Origin: Desulfovibrionaceae bacterium
GTDB lineage: Bacteria > Desulfobacterota > Desulfovibrionia > Desulfovibrionales > Desulfovibrionaceae
Direction of reading: 5' to 3'
Assembly (NCBI GenBank): GCA_009773665.1
Contig: WSYE01000004.1
Location: forward strand, 1-64,000
Length of the DNA stretch: 64,000 nt
The notes under the pieces are model-generated. The model saw only the letters and a program-made list of their open reading frames with translations, was not told where the DNA came from and did not search any database. Within the stretch, counting starts at the first letter, position 1. Every line of letters starts with the position of its first letter. The position numbers and the translations under genes are program-made. Positions 25,424 through 35,841 of the stretch are shown here, piece after piece.

Positions 25424-26344
25424 ATGTTGCTGACCTTTTTGCTGTGCATACTCGGCGCCGGAACAACAATTTCCGCCCTGACCTACATTTTCTTCTGGTA
25501 CGAAGCGACCAACACCCCCCACCCGTCCCACCCGCAGGCCTGCCCTGGAACCAAGGGGCTTTTGTGGTGCGTGGTGGCGGGCTTTCTCTCCAGCGTCTCC
25601 AGCCAGCTCATGGCCTACCTCACCTATCCCGTGGGTTTCGCGAAAAAGCTCTGGAAGCCCGCGCCCTCGCCCCATTGCACCCGCCCGCCGGTACTTTTGA
25701 TCCACGGCCTCTACCACAACGCCTCGGCCTGGTACCTGTACAAGTGGATGCTTAGGCGTTGCGGCTACGAAAAAGTCTTCTGTCTGAGCTACAACACCGT
25801 GAAGTATGACTTCTGGGAACTGGCCGAGCAGATCAAGGGCGTGGTGCGCGAGGCAGCAGGGCTGTGCGGGGGCGAGCCCATTGTGCTCATGGGGCATAGC
25901 ATGGGCGGTCTTTTAGTGCGCGCGGCCATCGCCGACCCGGACACGGCCCGGCTGGTCCAGGCCGTGGCCATTCTGGGCGCTCCCAACCACGGCAGCAAGC
26001 TGGCCGCCCTGGCTTTCGGCAGCCTTGGACGCAGCATCATCCATAACGGGCCGCTGGTCACGCGCATAAACCAGTTGAAGAGCCCGCCGGACATGCCCAA
26101 GCTCAACCTGTTCTCGCCGCTGGACAACATGGTGCTGCCCACATCCTCCCTGGAGATTTCCGAGCCGGGCTGGATTCAGGCCGAAACCGCGCCCATAAGC
26201 CACGTGAGCATGCTTTACCATCTGCCTACGGTCCGTTTGGTGATGGAATTTCTGGACGAGGCCGTGCCGCAGACCGAGTGCGAAGACTCTCCCGCCCGCC
26301 CCGGCGGCAGCGCAGGATTCAAACGCCAGACCGTAAGCGCTTGA
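25424..26344 (+). CDS. Alpha/beta-hydrolase, membrane-anchored lipase/esterase type
   Basis: A 306-residue protein with two N-terminal hydrophobic segments (residues 1-25 and about 48-67) anchoring a hydrolase domain. PPVLLIHGLYHNAS forms the oxyanion HG motif, GHSMGG the nucleophile elbow, and LGAPNHGSKLA the segment after it. LDNMVLPTSS probably supplies the acidic residue, and SHVSMLYHLPTV the catalytic His. Lipases of this type act on acylglycerols or membrane lipids; the real substrate is unknown. It is divergent from the small membrane protein. Confidence 0.85.
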   Translation: MLLTFLLCILGAGTTISALTYIFFWYEATNTPHPSHPQACPGTKGLLWCVVAGFLSSVSSQLMAYLTYPVGFAKKLWKPAPSPHCTRPPVLLIHGLYHNASAWYLYKWMLRRCGYEKVFCLSYNTVKYDFWELAEQIKGVVREAAGLCGGEPIVLMGHSMGGLLVRAAIADPDTARLVQAVAILGAPNHGSKLAALAFGSLGRSIIHNGPLVTRINQLKSPPDMPKLNLFSPLDNMVLPTSSLEISEPGWIQAETAPISHVSMLYHLPTVRLVMEFLDEAVPQTECEDSPARPGGSAGFKRQTVSA

Positions 26345-26445
26345 TAAGCGCCCCACTCCTGTTCTAGGTTCGGTCAGCCGTGCGCCGCATCAGGGGCCGC
26401 GCGGCTTAAACCGTCACACACCGCGCCCGGCGCGGCGGCTCACAT

Positions 26446-27051
26446 ATGAAAATCCTCTCCCTCGCGGCCTGCATCCTCATCTTCTTTGCCTCCGGCCTGG
26501 GGCATGCCCAGGTGGAAACCAATAAGAAGAAGATCCTCTACCTCAACTCCTACCATAATGGCTACGCATGGTCAGACCAGATACTCGAGGGCCTTCGGGG
26601 AACCCTGGACAAATCCACGGTGCCCTACGACCTCCAGATCGAATACATGGACTCCAAGCGCTTCGCCGACGACAACATGGTCGCCACCCTGAAGCGGTTG
26701 TACGTGGAGAAATACCGCACCACGTCCTTCGACGCCATCATCGTATCCGACGACAACGCCTTCCAGTTCTTCCTGGAGCACCAGGACCAGCTCTTCCCTG
26801 ACGTGCCGACCATCTTCTGTGGCGTCAACGACTTCGACCCCGCCCAGCTCAAAGGGCGCAAGAACATAACCGGCGTGGTGGAACACCCCGACCTGGAAGC
26901 CAACCTCAAGCTGGCACACGAACTGAGCCCTGAAGTGAAACGCGTGGTGGTGGTAGGCGACTATTCGCTGACCAGCCAGTCCATCAACAAGCAGGTGCCA
27001 CCCTGCCGGAACTCTTGCAGCGCACGGAAACCCTCACGGCCAGCGACATGA
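26446..27051 (+). pseudogene. 5' part of a hybrid histidine kinase gene (sensor domain), frame broken
   Basis: This frame encodes a signal peptide (to about GLGHAQ) and the first lobe of an ABC-substrate-binding-type sensor domain (KKKILYLNSYHNGYAWSDQI, IFCGVNDFDPAQLKGRKNIT, RVVVVGDYSLTSQSI). Sense is lost after INKQV at about 26995. The other lobe resumes in another frame at [11 protein letters not shown] (about 27003 onward). About 20 residues expected between the two points are absent, so this looks like a small deletion that changed the frame, not a one-base slip. It could be real or an assembly error. Its 3' partner is at 27015-29417. Confidence 0.75.
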
Positions 27052-29417
27052 TATTCCTCATCCCCATCTACCTGGGCACGGAGAAGCAGGTCTATTCGGT
27101 GGAAGAGGTCTGCGAGATACTGTCCAAGCCCTCGCCCGTGCCCATCTACAGCGCCTGGCAGTTCATGCTGGGCCACGGCATCGTGGGCGGAAAGCTGCAC
27201 TCCGGACAGGAGGAAGGCGCGCTGGCGGCCAAGATGGCCTTGCAGGTGATGGCCGGGGAGACTCCTGCCCAGATCCCGGTGGTGAACAAATTCAACGATC
27301 CCTACCTGTTCGACTATCCGGTGCTCAAGCGGTTCAAAATTCCCGAGAACAAGCTGCCGCTGGGCTCCACGCTCATCAACGAGCCTCTGTCGTTCTACAC
27401 CATCAACAAGCAGATCGTGTGGATAAGCCTGTCCGGCTTCTTCCTGCTGGTCTTCGTGCTGGTGCTGCTGGCCACATCCATCGTGCAGAAGCGCTCCGTG
27501 GAAATGCAGATCAAGAACCAGCTGTCCTTCCTGCGCATCCTCATGGACACCATCCCTCTGCCGCTGTCCTACAAGGGCGTGGATGGGCGGTATCTGGGCT
27601 GCAACCTGGCCTTCGAGCAGTGGTTCGGCGTGGCGCGCCACGATTTGCTGGAAAACCCGGACCACCCCTTGGCCAGGCGTTTCGACTCGGCCGAGCGGCA
27701 TCTGCTCGCCAAGCCCGGCATCCTGAGCTTCGAAACCGACATGCTGGACGCACTGGACAACACGCACGGCGTCATAGTCAGCAAGGCCACCTACAAGGAC
27801 GCCAAGGGTGAGGTGGCGGGCGTGGTGGAAGCCATCCAGGACATCACCCTGCGCCGCGAGGCAGAGCGTGCCCTGCGCCGTTCAGAGGCCATGCTCCAGC
27901 TTGTGCTGAACAACATCCCGCAGCTGGTCTACTGGAAAGACAAGAACCTCAACTATCTCGGCGTGAACCGCTCCTTCCTGGATTTCTTCGGGCTGGAGCG
28001 CCCGGAGCAGATCGTGGGCCAACGGGTGTCGGCCATCCTGCCGCCCGATGCTGTTGCCTCCGCCGAGGAGGTCAACCGGCGCGTGCTGACCTCTGGCCAC
28101 TCCGTGCACCGGCGCGAATGGTCCCTGGCCTTCCCTGGCCGCCCCCGCGTGAGCCTGGAGATGACCATCGTTCCCCTGCATGACGAAGCGGGCGAGGTGG
28201 TGGGCGTACTGGGAACAGCCGAGGACGTCACCGCCAAGATCAGCCTGGAGCGCCAGCTGCTCCAGTCGCAGAAGATGGAGGCCATCGGCGCGCTGGCCGG
28301 AGGCATCGCCCACGACTTCAACAACATCCTCACCTCCATCATAAACTCCACCGAGCTGGCCCTCATGGACATCCCCGAGGGCTCGGACACCGCCCTGGAC
28401 CTGGAGCGGACCTTGAAGGCCGCCCGGCGCGGCGCACAGCTGGTGCAGCAGATCCTGACCTTCAGCCGCCCCTCCCAGGAAGGCTTCAGCCCGACCGACA
28501 TGGCCGAGGTGGCGCAGGACGCGCTGGCAATCTTCGCGGCCACCCTGCCCCGCAACATAACGCTCAGCAGGCGCATCGAGGTGCACCCGGCCATCGCCTT
28601 CGCCAACCCCACCCAGATCCACCAGATCGTCATGAACCTGTGCGCCAACGCCTTCCAGGCCATGCGGGCCACCGGCGGACACATGGCCATCCAGCTCTCC
28701 AAGGTGGACCTGGACGACCTTCAGGCGGAGATGCTGAACATCGCGCCGGGCCGCTACCTGCGCCTGTCCGTGACCGACTCCGGCCCCGGCATCCCGCCGG
28801 AGATCATGGACCGTATCTTCGACCCCTTCTTCACCACCAAGGCCAAGGGCGAGGGCACAGGCCTGGGCCTCGCCGTGGTGCACGGCATCGTCACCTCCCA
28901 CCACGGTGGGCTTCGGGTGGCAAGCCAGCCCGGCCAGGGGGCCAGCTTCGAGATATACCTGCCCAAGCACGACGACTTCGACCCCACCACCCCTGCCGCC
29001 CTGCCCGAAGGCCCAGTGCGCAAGGGCTGCGAGCACGTGCTCTTCGTGGAGGACGACGAGGACCAGCTCCGGGTCATCCCCAGGGTGCTCGAACTCATGG
29101 GCTACCGCGTGACCGCCAAAGGCAGCGCGGCCCAGGCGCTGGAGTATCTGAAAATGGCTCCCGGCGAGGTGGAGATCGTGGTCACCGACTTCGACATGCC
29201 CGGCATGTCCGGCGTGGAGCTGGCCGAGCGCATGCACGTGGCGGCGCCCGACATTCCCGTCATCCTGGTGTCCGGCAGGCGCAGCTCCTTGACGGAGGCC
29301 GAACGCGCGGGCAACATCAGGACCGTTCTGCTCAAACCCTACAACGGAGAGGATCTGGCGCGCGCCATCGGCCAGGTTCTGGAGACCGGACCCGCCTCAT
29401 GTCCACAATCCTCGTAA
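27015..29417 (+). CDS. Hybrid sensor histidine kinase (3' part of the broken gene)
   Basis: As it stands the frame can only start at a TTG inside the sensor domain, so the 800 residues lack the first lobe. In order: the rest of the periplasmic binding domain (1-125), one TM segment (134-156), two PAS domains (about 170-280 and 290-405), HisKA with [11 protein letters not shown] as H-box (near 425), HATPase with N-box and GTGLGLAV, and a C-terminal receiver (about 670-790) with VVTDFDMPG as phospho-acceptor. It overlaps the response-regulator gene by 19 bases. If the reading frame is truly broken, this kinase cannot sense its ligand normally. Confidence 0.88.
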   Translation: MQRTETLTASDMIFLIPIYLGTEKQVYSVEEVCEILSKPSPVPIYSAWQFMLGHGIVGGKLHSGQEEGALAAKMALQVMAGETPAQIPVVNKFNDPYLFDYPVLKRFKIPENKLPLGSTLINEPLSFYTINKQIVWISLSGFFLLVFVLVLLATSIVQKRSVEMQIKNQLSFLRILMDTIPLPLSYKGVDGRYLGCNLAFEQWFGVARHDLLENPDHPLARRFDSAERHLLAKPGILSFETDMLDALDNTHGVIVSKATYKDAKGEVAGVVEAIQDITLRREAERALRRSEAMLQLVLNNIPQLVYWKDKNLNYLGVNRSFLDFFGLERPEQIVGQRVSAILPPDAVASAEEVNRRVLTSGHSVHRREWSLAFPGRPRVSLEMTIVPLHDEAGEVVGVLGTAEDVTAKISLERQLLQSQKMEAIGALAGGIAHDFNNILTSIINSTELALMDIPEGSDTALDLERTLKAARRGAQLVQQILTFSRPSQEGFSPTDMAEVAQDALAIFAATLPRNITLSRRIEVHPAIAFANPTQIHQIVMNLCANAFQAMRATGGHMAIQLSKVDLDDLQAEMLNIAPGRYLRLSVTDSGPGIPPEIMDRIFDPFFTTKAKGEGTGLGLAVVHGIVTSHHGGLRVASQPGQGASFEIYLPKHDDFDPTTPAALPEGPVRKGCEHVLFVEDDEDQLRVIPRVLELMGYRVTAKGSAAQALEYLKMAPGEVEIVVTDFDMPGMSGVELAERMHVAAPDIPVILVSGRRSSLTEAERAGNIRTVLLKPYNGEDLARAIGQVLETGPASCPQSS

Positions 29418-30805
29418 TCGACGACGACCCGGAAATCCGCGACACGTTCCAAAGCCTCTCGCGCCGCATGCACTTCACCTTTTTGGGGGCGGGCACGCTG
29501 GCGGAGGGGCTGGCTCTCGTTCGCAACGAAGCCGTGGACGTGGTGCTTCTGGATATCCGCCTTCCCGACGGAAACGGCCTGGAGGCCCTGCCAGAGATCA
29601 GGCGCGGCGACAGCCCCCCGGAAGTGATCATCCTCACGGGCCTTGGCGACCCCGACGGCGCTGAAATGGCCGTGTCCGGGGGCGCGTGGGACTATCTGGT
29701 GAAACCAGCGCCCATCAAGCAGACCATGCTCTCGCTGACCCGCGCGCTCAAGTACCACAAGGAGAAGGGGCAGAAGGTCTCCACCGTGTCCCTGCGCCGG
29801 GAATCCATCATCGGGTCGAGCCCCAGGATGGAAGCCTGCCTGGACCTGGTGGCCCAGGCCTCGCGCCTGACCGGCCCGGTACTCATCACCGGCGAGACCG
29901 GTACCGGAAAGGAGTTGCTGGCGCGCACCATCCATCAGAACTCCACCCGCGCCGACGGCGAGTTCGTGGCCGTGGACTGCGCCTCACTCACCGAGACGCT
30001 TCTGGAAAGCACTCTCTTCGGCCACCGCAAGGGCTCCTTCACCGGGGCAGACCAGGACCGGCCCGGCCTTGTGAAGCTGGCCGACGGAGGCACACTGCTG
30101 CTGGACGAAGTGGGCGAGATGCCTATGGGTATCCAGAAGGCATTCCTCCGGGTGCTCCAGGAGAAACGCTTCCGTCCGGTGGGGTCGAGCGTGGAGGTGC
30201 AGAGCGATTTCCGGCTCATCGCCGCCACCAACCGCGACCTGGAGGCCATGGCCGCCAAGGGGGAATTCCGCCAGGACCTGCTGTTCCGCCTGAAGACCTT
30301 CGTGATCTCCCTGCCTGCGCTTCGCGAACGCAAGGAGGACATCAAGCTCTTGACCCTGTCCTACCTGGACGTCCTCTGCCAGCGCTATGGGCTGCCCACC
30401 AAGGGCGTCGGCAGCGACTACTCGGACATGCTCATGGCCTATTCCTGGCCGGGCAACGTGCGCGAACTGTTCGGCGTGCTGGAGCGGTCCCTGGCTGCGG
30501 CTGGCATGGAGCCGACGCTCTACGCCAAGCATCTGCCCGTGGAGGTGCGCATCCAGGTGATGAAGGCCAACATCGAACGTGGTCGCCGCGACGACACTCC
30601 GTCCGTCGCTTTGCAATACCGCCCCATGTTCCAGGCCGACGCCTCCCTGCCCACGCTCAAAGCCTTCAAGGAGTCCAAGGAGCGCGAATACCTGGACGCC
30701 CTGGCCTTCCAGACCGGCAAGGATTTGCAGGCCATGCTGGACACCTCAGGGCTGTCGCGCTCGCACCTGTACGCGCTTTTGAAAAAGCACAACATGGTTC
30801 TGTAA
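29399..30805 (+). CDS. Sigma-54-dependent response regulator, NtrC family
   Basis: A 468-residue activator with three domains. The receiver (1-115) has the phospho-acceptor Asp52 in VVLLDIRLPDG. The AAA+ domain (about 140-375) has Walker A GETGTGKE, the sigma-54 contact loop as GSFTGAD (Ser for Ala), Walker B LLLDEVGEMP and an R-finger region. A Fis-type HTH lies at the C terminus (LQAMLDTSGLSRSHLYALL). It overlaps the kinase gene, so the two form a pair. The nearest sigma-54-type promoter is that of the lactate operon at 37332, a likely target by analogy with Desulfovibrio. Confidence 0.94.
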   Translation: MSTILVIDDDPEIRDTFQSLSRRMHFTFLGAGTLAEGLALVRNEAVDVVLLDIRLPDGNGLEALPEIRRGDSPPEVIILTGLGDPDGAEMAVSGGAWDYLVKPAPIKQTMLSLTRALKYHKEKGQKVSTVSLRRESIIGSSPRMEACLDLVAQASRLTGPVLITGETGTGKELLARTIHQNSTRADGEFVAVDCASLTETLLESTLFGHRKGSFTGADQDRPGLVKLADGGTLLLDEVGEMPMGIQKAFLRVLQEKRFRPVGSSVEVQSDFRLIAATNRDLEAMAAKGEFRQDLLFRLKTFVISLPALRERKEDIKLLTLSYLDVLCQRYGLPTKGVGSDYSDMLMAYSWPGNVRELFGVLERSLAAAGMEPTLYAKHLPVEVRIQVMKANIERGRRDDTPSVALQYRPMFQADASLPTLKAFKESKEREYLDALAFQTGKDLQAMLDTSGLSRSHLYALLKKHNMVL

Positions 30806-30837
30806 TTACCGGCTTTTAATCTCGCGAAGCAAAAAAC

Positions 30838-30877
30838 CGAAAAGGGGAGCAGGCCCGTCAGCCTGCTCCCCTTTCAT
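30838..30877. terminator. Bidirectional terminator between convergent genes
   Basis: GGGGAGCAGGC and GCCTGCTCCCC form a perfect stem, flanked by AAA on one side and TTT on the other; on the minus strand TTTTTT follows a few bases on. It serves the regulator gene and the chemotaxis receptor. Confidence 0.8.
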
Positions 30878-30915
30878 GTTCTCTTCGGCAAACCCCGCCG
30901 CGAGGGCGGTCTGTC

Positions 30916-32493
30916 CTACCGCTCCAGGGCGGTCGTGGTGCATCCGGCCTCGGATTTCAATTCTTCGATGATTCGGCGCAGTTCGTTGGCCTGCGCCAAA
31001 AGCCCCTTGATGGCTCCGGTTGCGTTCTCCACGCTGGTCAGAGTCTTTGCGGTCAGGGTACTCACTGACTCCAGGGAGCTATTGATCTCTTCGGACGCGC
31101 TGGACTGTTCCTCTGCCGCAGCCGCGATGCTCTGCACCTGCTCGGCGGAGGTCTGCGCGCCGCTCACCAACTCCGTGAGCACCGCTCCGGACTGATCGGC
31201 CAGCTTTCCAGCCAGTTCGATGGTCTCCAGGGCGCGCTCGGTATTGGAAATGCTCTCCTTGGCGGAATTCTGGATGGCCGAGATGCTGCTGGCGACCTCC
31301 TGCGTGGCGGTCATGGTCTTTTCGGCCAGTTTGCGCACTTCATCGGCCACCACGGCGAAGCCGCGTCCGGCATCGCCAGCCCGCGCCGCCTCGATTGCGG
31401 CGTTCAGCGCCAGGAGGTTGGTCTGGTCCGCGATGTCGGAGATCACGGTCAGGACGCGGTTGATGTCCTGTGAGCGGGTGCCCAGCTCGTCCATGTTCAC
31501 CTTGAGGGCCTGAGCCTGTCCGCCCACCTGGCGCATGGCCTCGATAGAGTCCGCGACAACCTTGCGGCCTTCCTGAGCCTTGTTCTTGGCGTGGTCGGCC
31601 TGCATGGAAGCCGAAGAGGCGTTGCGGGCCACGTCCATGACCGCGTCGGCCATCTGGTCCATGTTGGTGGCAGTCACTCGGATGCGGTCGCTCTGTTCGT
31701 CTGCGCGTGAGCTTATCTCGTCGGCCTGGTGAGAGATGGCCTCCGTGGCCTGGGCGATGTGTTCGGCAACCGATTCCAGCCGGTTGGCCGCCATGGCCAT
31801 GCCGTCGCAGCGGGCTTGCTCGGCCTTATCCATGGCCTGCTCGGCCAGTTGGCGGGCCTCGTCGGCGGCAGCGGCCTTTTCCTGGGCCTCCTGGGTCCTG
31901 GCGCCGATGTCCTGGATGTTCTGGCGCAAGGTGGCCACCATGGAGTTGAGCGCCGCCTGCATACGAGCGGCTTCGTCGTTGCCCAAGGCGTCCAGGAAGA
32001 TGTCCAGGTCGCCCTTGGCACAGCGTTGGGCCGCATCGGTGGCTTCCCTGATGGGTCGTGTGATGGTGGCGATGATGAGTGCGCACAGCCCGATGAGGAA
32101 GACAAGGCTCACGCCGATGCCCAGGAAGATCCGGTTGAGGATGGACCGGATGCGCTCCTCGCTTTCAGCGCGGATGGTGGCCTTGGCCTTGTCCACGTTG
32201 TCGATGTAAACGCCGGTGCCCAGCCACATGCTGGTGCCGGGGATCATCACCGAGTAGGCCAACTTGGGCTGGTCTCCCTGGCCGGGCTTGGGGAACACGT
32301 ATTCCACGAATCCGCCGCCCGCCTTGGCCTTGTTCATCAGTTCGCGCACGAAAAAGATGCCGTTCTTATCTTTGGCGTCCCCGAGGTCCTTGCCCTGGTT
32401 GGCCTTGTTGGGCGGCAACGCGACGTTCACGGTGTTCTCGTAAACGAAATAATAACCGGACTGGTCCTTCTCGAAACGGATCGGGTCCACCAT
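30916..32493 (-). CDS. Methyl-accepting chemotaxis protein (3' part of the broken gene)
   Basis: A 525-residue frame from [20 protein letters not shown], the middle of a single Cache (sCache_2-like) sensor ending in [13 protein letters not shown]. It continues through TM2 ([23 protein letters not shown]), HAMP, a Gln/Ala/Lys coiled coil and the MA signalling domain. The hairpin tip is [20 protein letters not shown] followed by [16 protein letters not shown]. There is no CheR-tether pentapeptide. The first TM and start of the Cache domain are in another frame (32427-32741), so the receptor is disrupted unless the sequence is in error. It points toward, but does not reach, the response regulator. 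Confidence 0.9.
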   Translation of the reverse strand: MVDPIRFEKDQSGYYFVYENTVNVALPPNKANQGKDLGDAKDKNGIFFVRELMNKAKAGGGFVEYVFPKPGQGDQPKLAYSVMIPGTSMWLGTGVYIDNVDKAKATIRAESEERIRSILNRIFLGIGVSLVFLIGLCALIIATITRPIREATDAAQRCAKGDLDIFLDALGNDEAARMQAALNSMVATLRQNIQDIGARTQEAQEKAAAADEARQLAEQAMDKAEQARCDGMAMAANRLESVAEHIAQATEAISHQADEISSRADEQSDRIRVTATNMDQMADAVMDVARNASSASMQADHAKNKAQEGRKVVADSIEAMRQVGGQAQALKVNMDELGTRSQDINRVLTVISDIADQTNLLALNAAIEAARAGDAGRGFAVVADEVRKLAEKTMTATQEVASSISAIQNSAKESISNTERALETIELAGKLADQSGAVLTELVSGAQTSAEQVQSIAAAAEEQSSASEEINSSLESVSTLTAKTLTSVENATGAIKGLLAQANELRRIIEELKSEAGCTTTALER

Positions 32494-32741
32494 GCCTCTC
32501 CAATGGACAAAGCCAATGTATCCGACGCCACGGCCAGCTTTTGCTTCTCACCGTCGAGCATGATGTCCTGAGCGGCCTGGATGTTGTGGTCCAGCACCTG
32601 CTTCATGCCCAGGTAGAACACCGTGACAACCCCCCCCACGAATATGGAGAACAAAATGAGGAGCAGCACAAAGCGCCAGGTGATCGAGAAGCGGCGGAAG
32701 AAGAGGCTGAATCCGCTGTTCCGGGAAGGTTGAGTGGACAT
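32427..32741 (-). pseudogene. 5' part of the chemotaxis receptor gene, frame broken
   Basis: The frame starts at MSTQPSRN with AGAGG eight bases upstream. It encodes TM1 (WRFVLLLILFSIFVGGVVTVFYL) and the first Cache helix up to [16 protein letters not shown]. After GEA the frame reads nonsense, while the other frame continues with [13 protein letters not shown]. In related receptors about 15-18 residues separate these points, so a deletion of roughly 50 bases with frame change is inferred. Confidence 0.75.
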
Positions 32742-32817
32742 GACTGGACCTCTTTGCATGATTGAGGAGTGTAAGTAGAGCTTTACAAGCAGTCGACCGA
32801 AACGGCAACCATGGCAA

Positions 32818-32853
32818 CAAAAAAAGATGGGGGGGGCCGATTGGCCCCCCCCG
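32818..32853 (-). terminator. Terminator of the lactate operon
   Basis: GGGGGGGCC-GATT-GGCCCCCCC forms a very strong hairpin next to an A7 run, which is a T-run on the minus strand. It lies 28 bases after the permease stop codon. Confidence 0.85.
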
Positions 32854-32880
32854 GGCGGGTTGGCTTGGTGGGGCGCTAGC

Positions 32881-34515
32881 CTAGACGGGCAGCATCCACT
32901 TGAGCGGGTAAGCCATAAGCATGGTCAGGCAGGAGATGAACATCAGCATGGCCACGGAGTGCCACAGCGTGAAGCGGAAGATGTCGCCGTCCTTGCCGTG
33001 CAGGCCGGTGGCGGCCACGGCCACGGAGATGGACTGGGGCGAGATCATCTTACCGGTAACACCACCGGAGGTGTTGGCGGCAGCGCACAGCTCGGGGCTG
33101 ACGCCGATGGCCTGGGCAGTGACCTTCTGCAGGTTGCCGAAGAGCAGGTTGGACGAGGTGTCGGAACCGGTCAGGAACACGCCCAGCCAGCCGAGGATCG
33201 GGGCGAAGAACGGGAAGAGCATGCCGGTGCCGGCCAGGGCGAGGCCCAGGGTGGTGGACATGCCGTTGGCGTTCATCACGTAGGCCAGGCCCACGATGTT
33301 GCCGATGGACACGATGGGCCAACGCAGCTGGACGATGGTGGTGCCGAAGCACTTGATCGCACGACCGGCTCCGTAGTTGGGGATCACGAACAGGGCCAGG
33401 ATGCCGGACAGCAGAATGGCGGTGCCGGCAGCGGCCAGGGGCTGGAAGGAGTAGATGGCGGGCAGGGGGGTAACCTTGTCGCCGACCATCTTGGCCACCA
33501 TCTTGTGGTACATGGGCCACTCGATGGGGATGTTGATCATCTTGGCAAGCTCGGGCTTGATGGAGGGCCAGCCCTGAATCAGCACCAGCACGGCCAGGAT
33601 CAGGTAAGGCGTCCAGGCGCGGACGATTTCGCCGGAGGAATAGTTGCAGACGGCCGGGCCGGTGGGCGCGGGCTCATCGGGGAAGTGGAACACGGCCTTG
33701 GGCTTCCAGACGCGCAGGAAGGCCCACAGGGCGACGATGGTCACGATGGCCGACAGGATGTCGGGCAGAGCCGGACCGTGGAAGTTAGACATCAGGAACT
33801 GGGTTCCGGCGAAGGCCACGCCAGCGACCAGCAGGGCGGGCATGACTTCCATGGAACGCTTGAAGCCGCACATGGTGACGGACAGCCAGATGGGCACGAT
33901 CACGGCCAGGAAGGGCAGCTGACGGCCGACGATCTGGGAGATCGCCATTTCGTTCAGGCTGGTGGCCTTGGCCAGAGCGGTGATGGGGATACCGACCGCG
34001 CCGAAGGCCACGGGGGCGGTGTTGGCGATCAGGCACAGACCGGCTGCGTACAGCGGGTTGAAGCCCAGACCGGCCAGCATGGCGGCGGTGATGGCGACGG
34101 GGGTGCCGAAGCCGGCGGTGCCCTCGATGAAGGAGCCGAAGGCGAAGCCGATGAACACGGCCTGGAGGCGGCGGTCATCGGTGATGCAAGCCAGGGAGTT
34201 CTTGATGATCTCGAACTCGCCGGACTCGACGGTCATGTTGTAGACCCAGATCGCGGTGATGACGATCCAGACGATGGGGAACAGGCCGAACACGAAGCCG
34301 TAGGTGTAGGAGGCGATGGCGGTGGACGCCGGGATGCCCCAGAACGCGATGCCGGCCACAAGGGCAAGCAAGGAGGCGATGGCGCCCGCCACGTGGCCCT
34401 TCATGCGCTTCACGGCCAGCAGGTAGAACAGAGCGTAGATCGGAAGGCCCGCTACCAACGCGGACAGCCCGATGCTCTTGCTGATGGGGTCATAAATTTG
34501 AATCCAGGGTTCCAT
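32881..34515 (-). CDS. lldP: L-lactate permease (LctP family)
   Basis: A 544-residue transporter of about 12-14 spans, of the size and hydrophobic pattern of LctP/LldP lactate-proton symporters. Recognisable blocks are FGSFIEGTAGFGTPVAITAAML, GVFLTGSDTSSNLLFGNLQ and AAANTSGGVTGKMISPQSI, all highly conserved in the family. The ATG at 34515 is preferred over a GTG one codon upstream because AAGGAGG lies seven bases before it. It is the last gene of the operon glcD-glcF-lldP and imports the lactate oxidised by the two enzymes upstream. Confidence 0.95.
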   Translation of the reverse strand: MEPWIQIYDPISKSIGLSALVAGLPIYALFYLLAVKRMKGHVAGAIASLLALVAGIAFWGIPASTAIASYTYGFVFGLFPIVWIVITAIWVYNMTVESGEFEIIKNSLACITDDRRLQAVFIGFAFGSFIEGTAGFGTPVAITAAMLAGLGFNPLYAAGLCLIANTAPVAFGAVGIPITALAKATSLNEMAISQIVGRQLPFLAVIVPIWLSVTMCGFKRSMEVMPALLVAGVAFAGTQFLMSNFHGPALPDILSAIVTIVALWAFLRVWKPKAVFHFPDEPAPTGPAVCNYSSGEIVRAWTPYLILAVLVLIQGWPSIKPELAKMINIPIEWPMYHKMVAKMVGDKVTPLPAIYSFQPLAAAGTAILLSGILALFVIPNYGAGRAIKCFGTTIVQLRWPIVSIGNIVGLAYVMNANGMSTTLGLALAGTGMLFPFFAPILGWLGVFLTGSDTSSNLLFGNLQKVTAQAIGVSPELCAAANTSGGVTGKMISPQSISVAVAATGLHGKDGDIFRFTLWHSVAMLMFISCLTMLMAYPLKWMLPV

Positions 34516-34547
34516 CACTCATCCTCCTTACGAAACGGTTGATCGGT

Positions 34548-35837
34548 TTACCCAAGGGTTTGGGCGTACAGCTCCACAGGGTGCTTGACGGCGATGCGGT
34601 CTCCGGCCTGGGACATCATGTCCGCAATCTGCATCATGCAGGCCGGGCAACCGGCAGCGACTATGTCCGCCCCGGTGGCCGCGATGCTGTCTCGCTTCTT
34701 CTTTCCGATCTTGGTCGAAACGGAGTAATGTTGCAGGTTGAACGATCCGCCGCAACCGCAGCAGATGTCCGACCCGCTCATCTCCACCACTTCCAAGTTC
34801 GGATTGGCCTTCAGCACCGTCCTCACCTGCCCGGACACCCCCAAGCTTTTCTTGAGGTGGCAGGGATCGTGGATGGTGACCTTCTTGGCGCCGACCGACG
34901 ACTCGACCACGGAAACGCCCAACTTGTCAGCGATAAAGGCGTTGATATCCATGGCTTTGCCGGCGAGCATCTCGATCTGTGCACGCTCTTCCTGGCTGAA
35001 ATCATTACACATCAGCGGCCACACGTGGTGGAATGCCGAGGTGCAGGTTCCGCAGGGGGTGATAATGTAATCGAAATCACCCTTTCCGAAGAGTTTCAGG
35101 TTCATCCTCACCAGGTCCTCGAAGCTTTTCATATCGCCCGAGGCCAGGGAGGGAACCCCGCAACAGACCTGATCAATGGGCATGTAAACGCCCACTCCGT
35201 GATGCTTGAACACCTTCAGCATGGCTTCGCCCACGGTGGTGAACATCTTGTCCACGACGCACCCGTAGAAGAAGGCCACCTTCAGGCCGCTCTTGCCCGG
35301 AGCGGTGTTCAGGTTGCCGACGCTGCGAAGAGGCTTGGCGGCCAGGGAGAGCAGATGGCGATCTCCAAGAACCGGCGACAGCAGCTTGGAACAGGAAGAC
35401 CCGATGATGTCGTTCACCGGGCTGGTAAAAAGGCCCTGGAACTTGGTTCCGATGGCCAGCAGGTTATTGAACAGTTTGGGCTTGCTCAGCATGCCCCGGA
35501 AGATGGCTTTCTTCACGGGGGACAGGCCGATGAACGCGGTGACGATGGCGCGGGCTTTCAGGAAGATGTCCACGGCCTTGACGCCGGAGGGACAGGCCGC
35601 CGCGCAGGAACCGCACAGCAGGCACTTGTCCAGGCGATCCTTGACGCCCTTGGTGTCGGAGATCATCTCGTGGCCGAGGAACTCCAGCAGGGCGATCTTG
35701 CCACGGGCAACGTCGGCCTCACGGCCGGTTTCGGCGAACACGGGGCACACGCTCTGGCACATGCCACAGCGCATGCAGTTCACCAGCTGGTCGTCGAGCT
35801 CGCCCAGCATTTTGAGCATTTGATTCAAGTCGGCCAT
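34548..35837 (-). CDS. Iron-sulfur (GlcF/LldE-like) subunit of lactate/glycolate dehydrogenase
   Basis: A 429-residue protein with two 4Fe-4S motifs at the N terminus (CMRCGMCQSVCP and CLLCGSCAAACP). Two cysteine-rich CCG domains of the heterodisulfide-reductase type follow (CCGVPSLASGD and DICCGCGGSFNL). It passes electrons from the flavin subunit next door to the quinone or cytochrome pool. The glcD-like stop lies four bases upstream, so the two are probably one complex. GlcF and the Fe-S subunit of D-lactate dehydrogenase cannot be told apart from sequence; the permease next to it favours lactate. Confidence 0.9.
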   Translation of the reverse strand: MADLNQMLKMLGELDDQLVNCMRCGMCQSVCPVFAETGREADVARGKIALLEFLGHEMISDTKGVKDRLDKCLLCGSCAAACPSGVKAVDIFLKARAIVTAFIGLSPVKKAIFRGMLSKPKLFNNLLAIGTKFQGLFTSPVNDIIGSSCSKLLSPVLGDRHLLSLAAKPLRSVGNLNTAPGKSGLKVAFFYGCVVDKMFTTVGEAMLKVFKHHGVGVYMPIDQVCCGVPSLASGDMKSFEDLVRMNLKLFGKGDFDYIITPCGTCTSAFHHVWPLMCNDFSQEERAQIEMLAGKAMDINAFIADKLGVSVVESSVGAKKVTIHDPCHLKKSLGVSGQVRTVLKANPNLEVVEMSGSDICCGCGGSFNLQHYSVSTKIGKKKRDSIAATGADIVAAGCPACMMQIADMMSQAGDRIAVKHPVELYAQTLG

Positions 35838-35841
35838 GTTC

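Noticed and set aside
25255..25449. N-terminal extension of the small membrane protein
   Set aside because: No ribosome site, overlaps the start of the divergent hydrolase gene; the GTG with AAGGAG is better.
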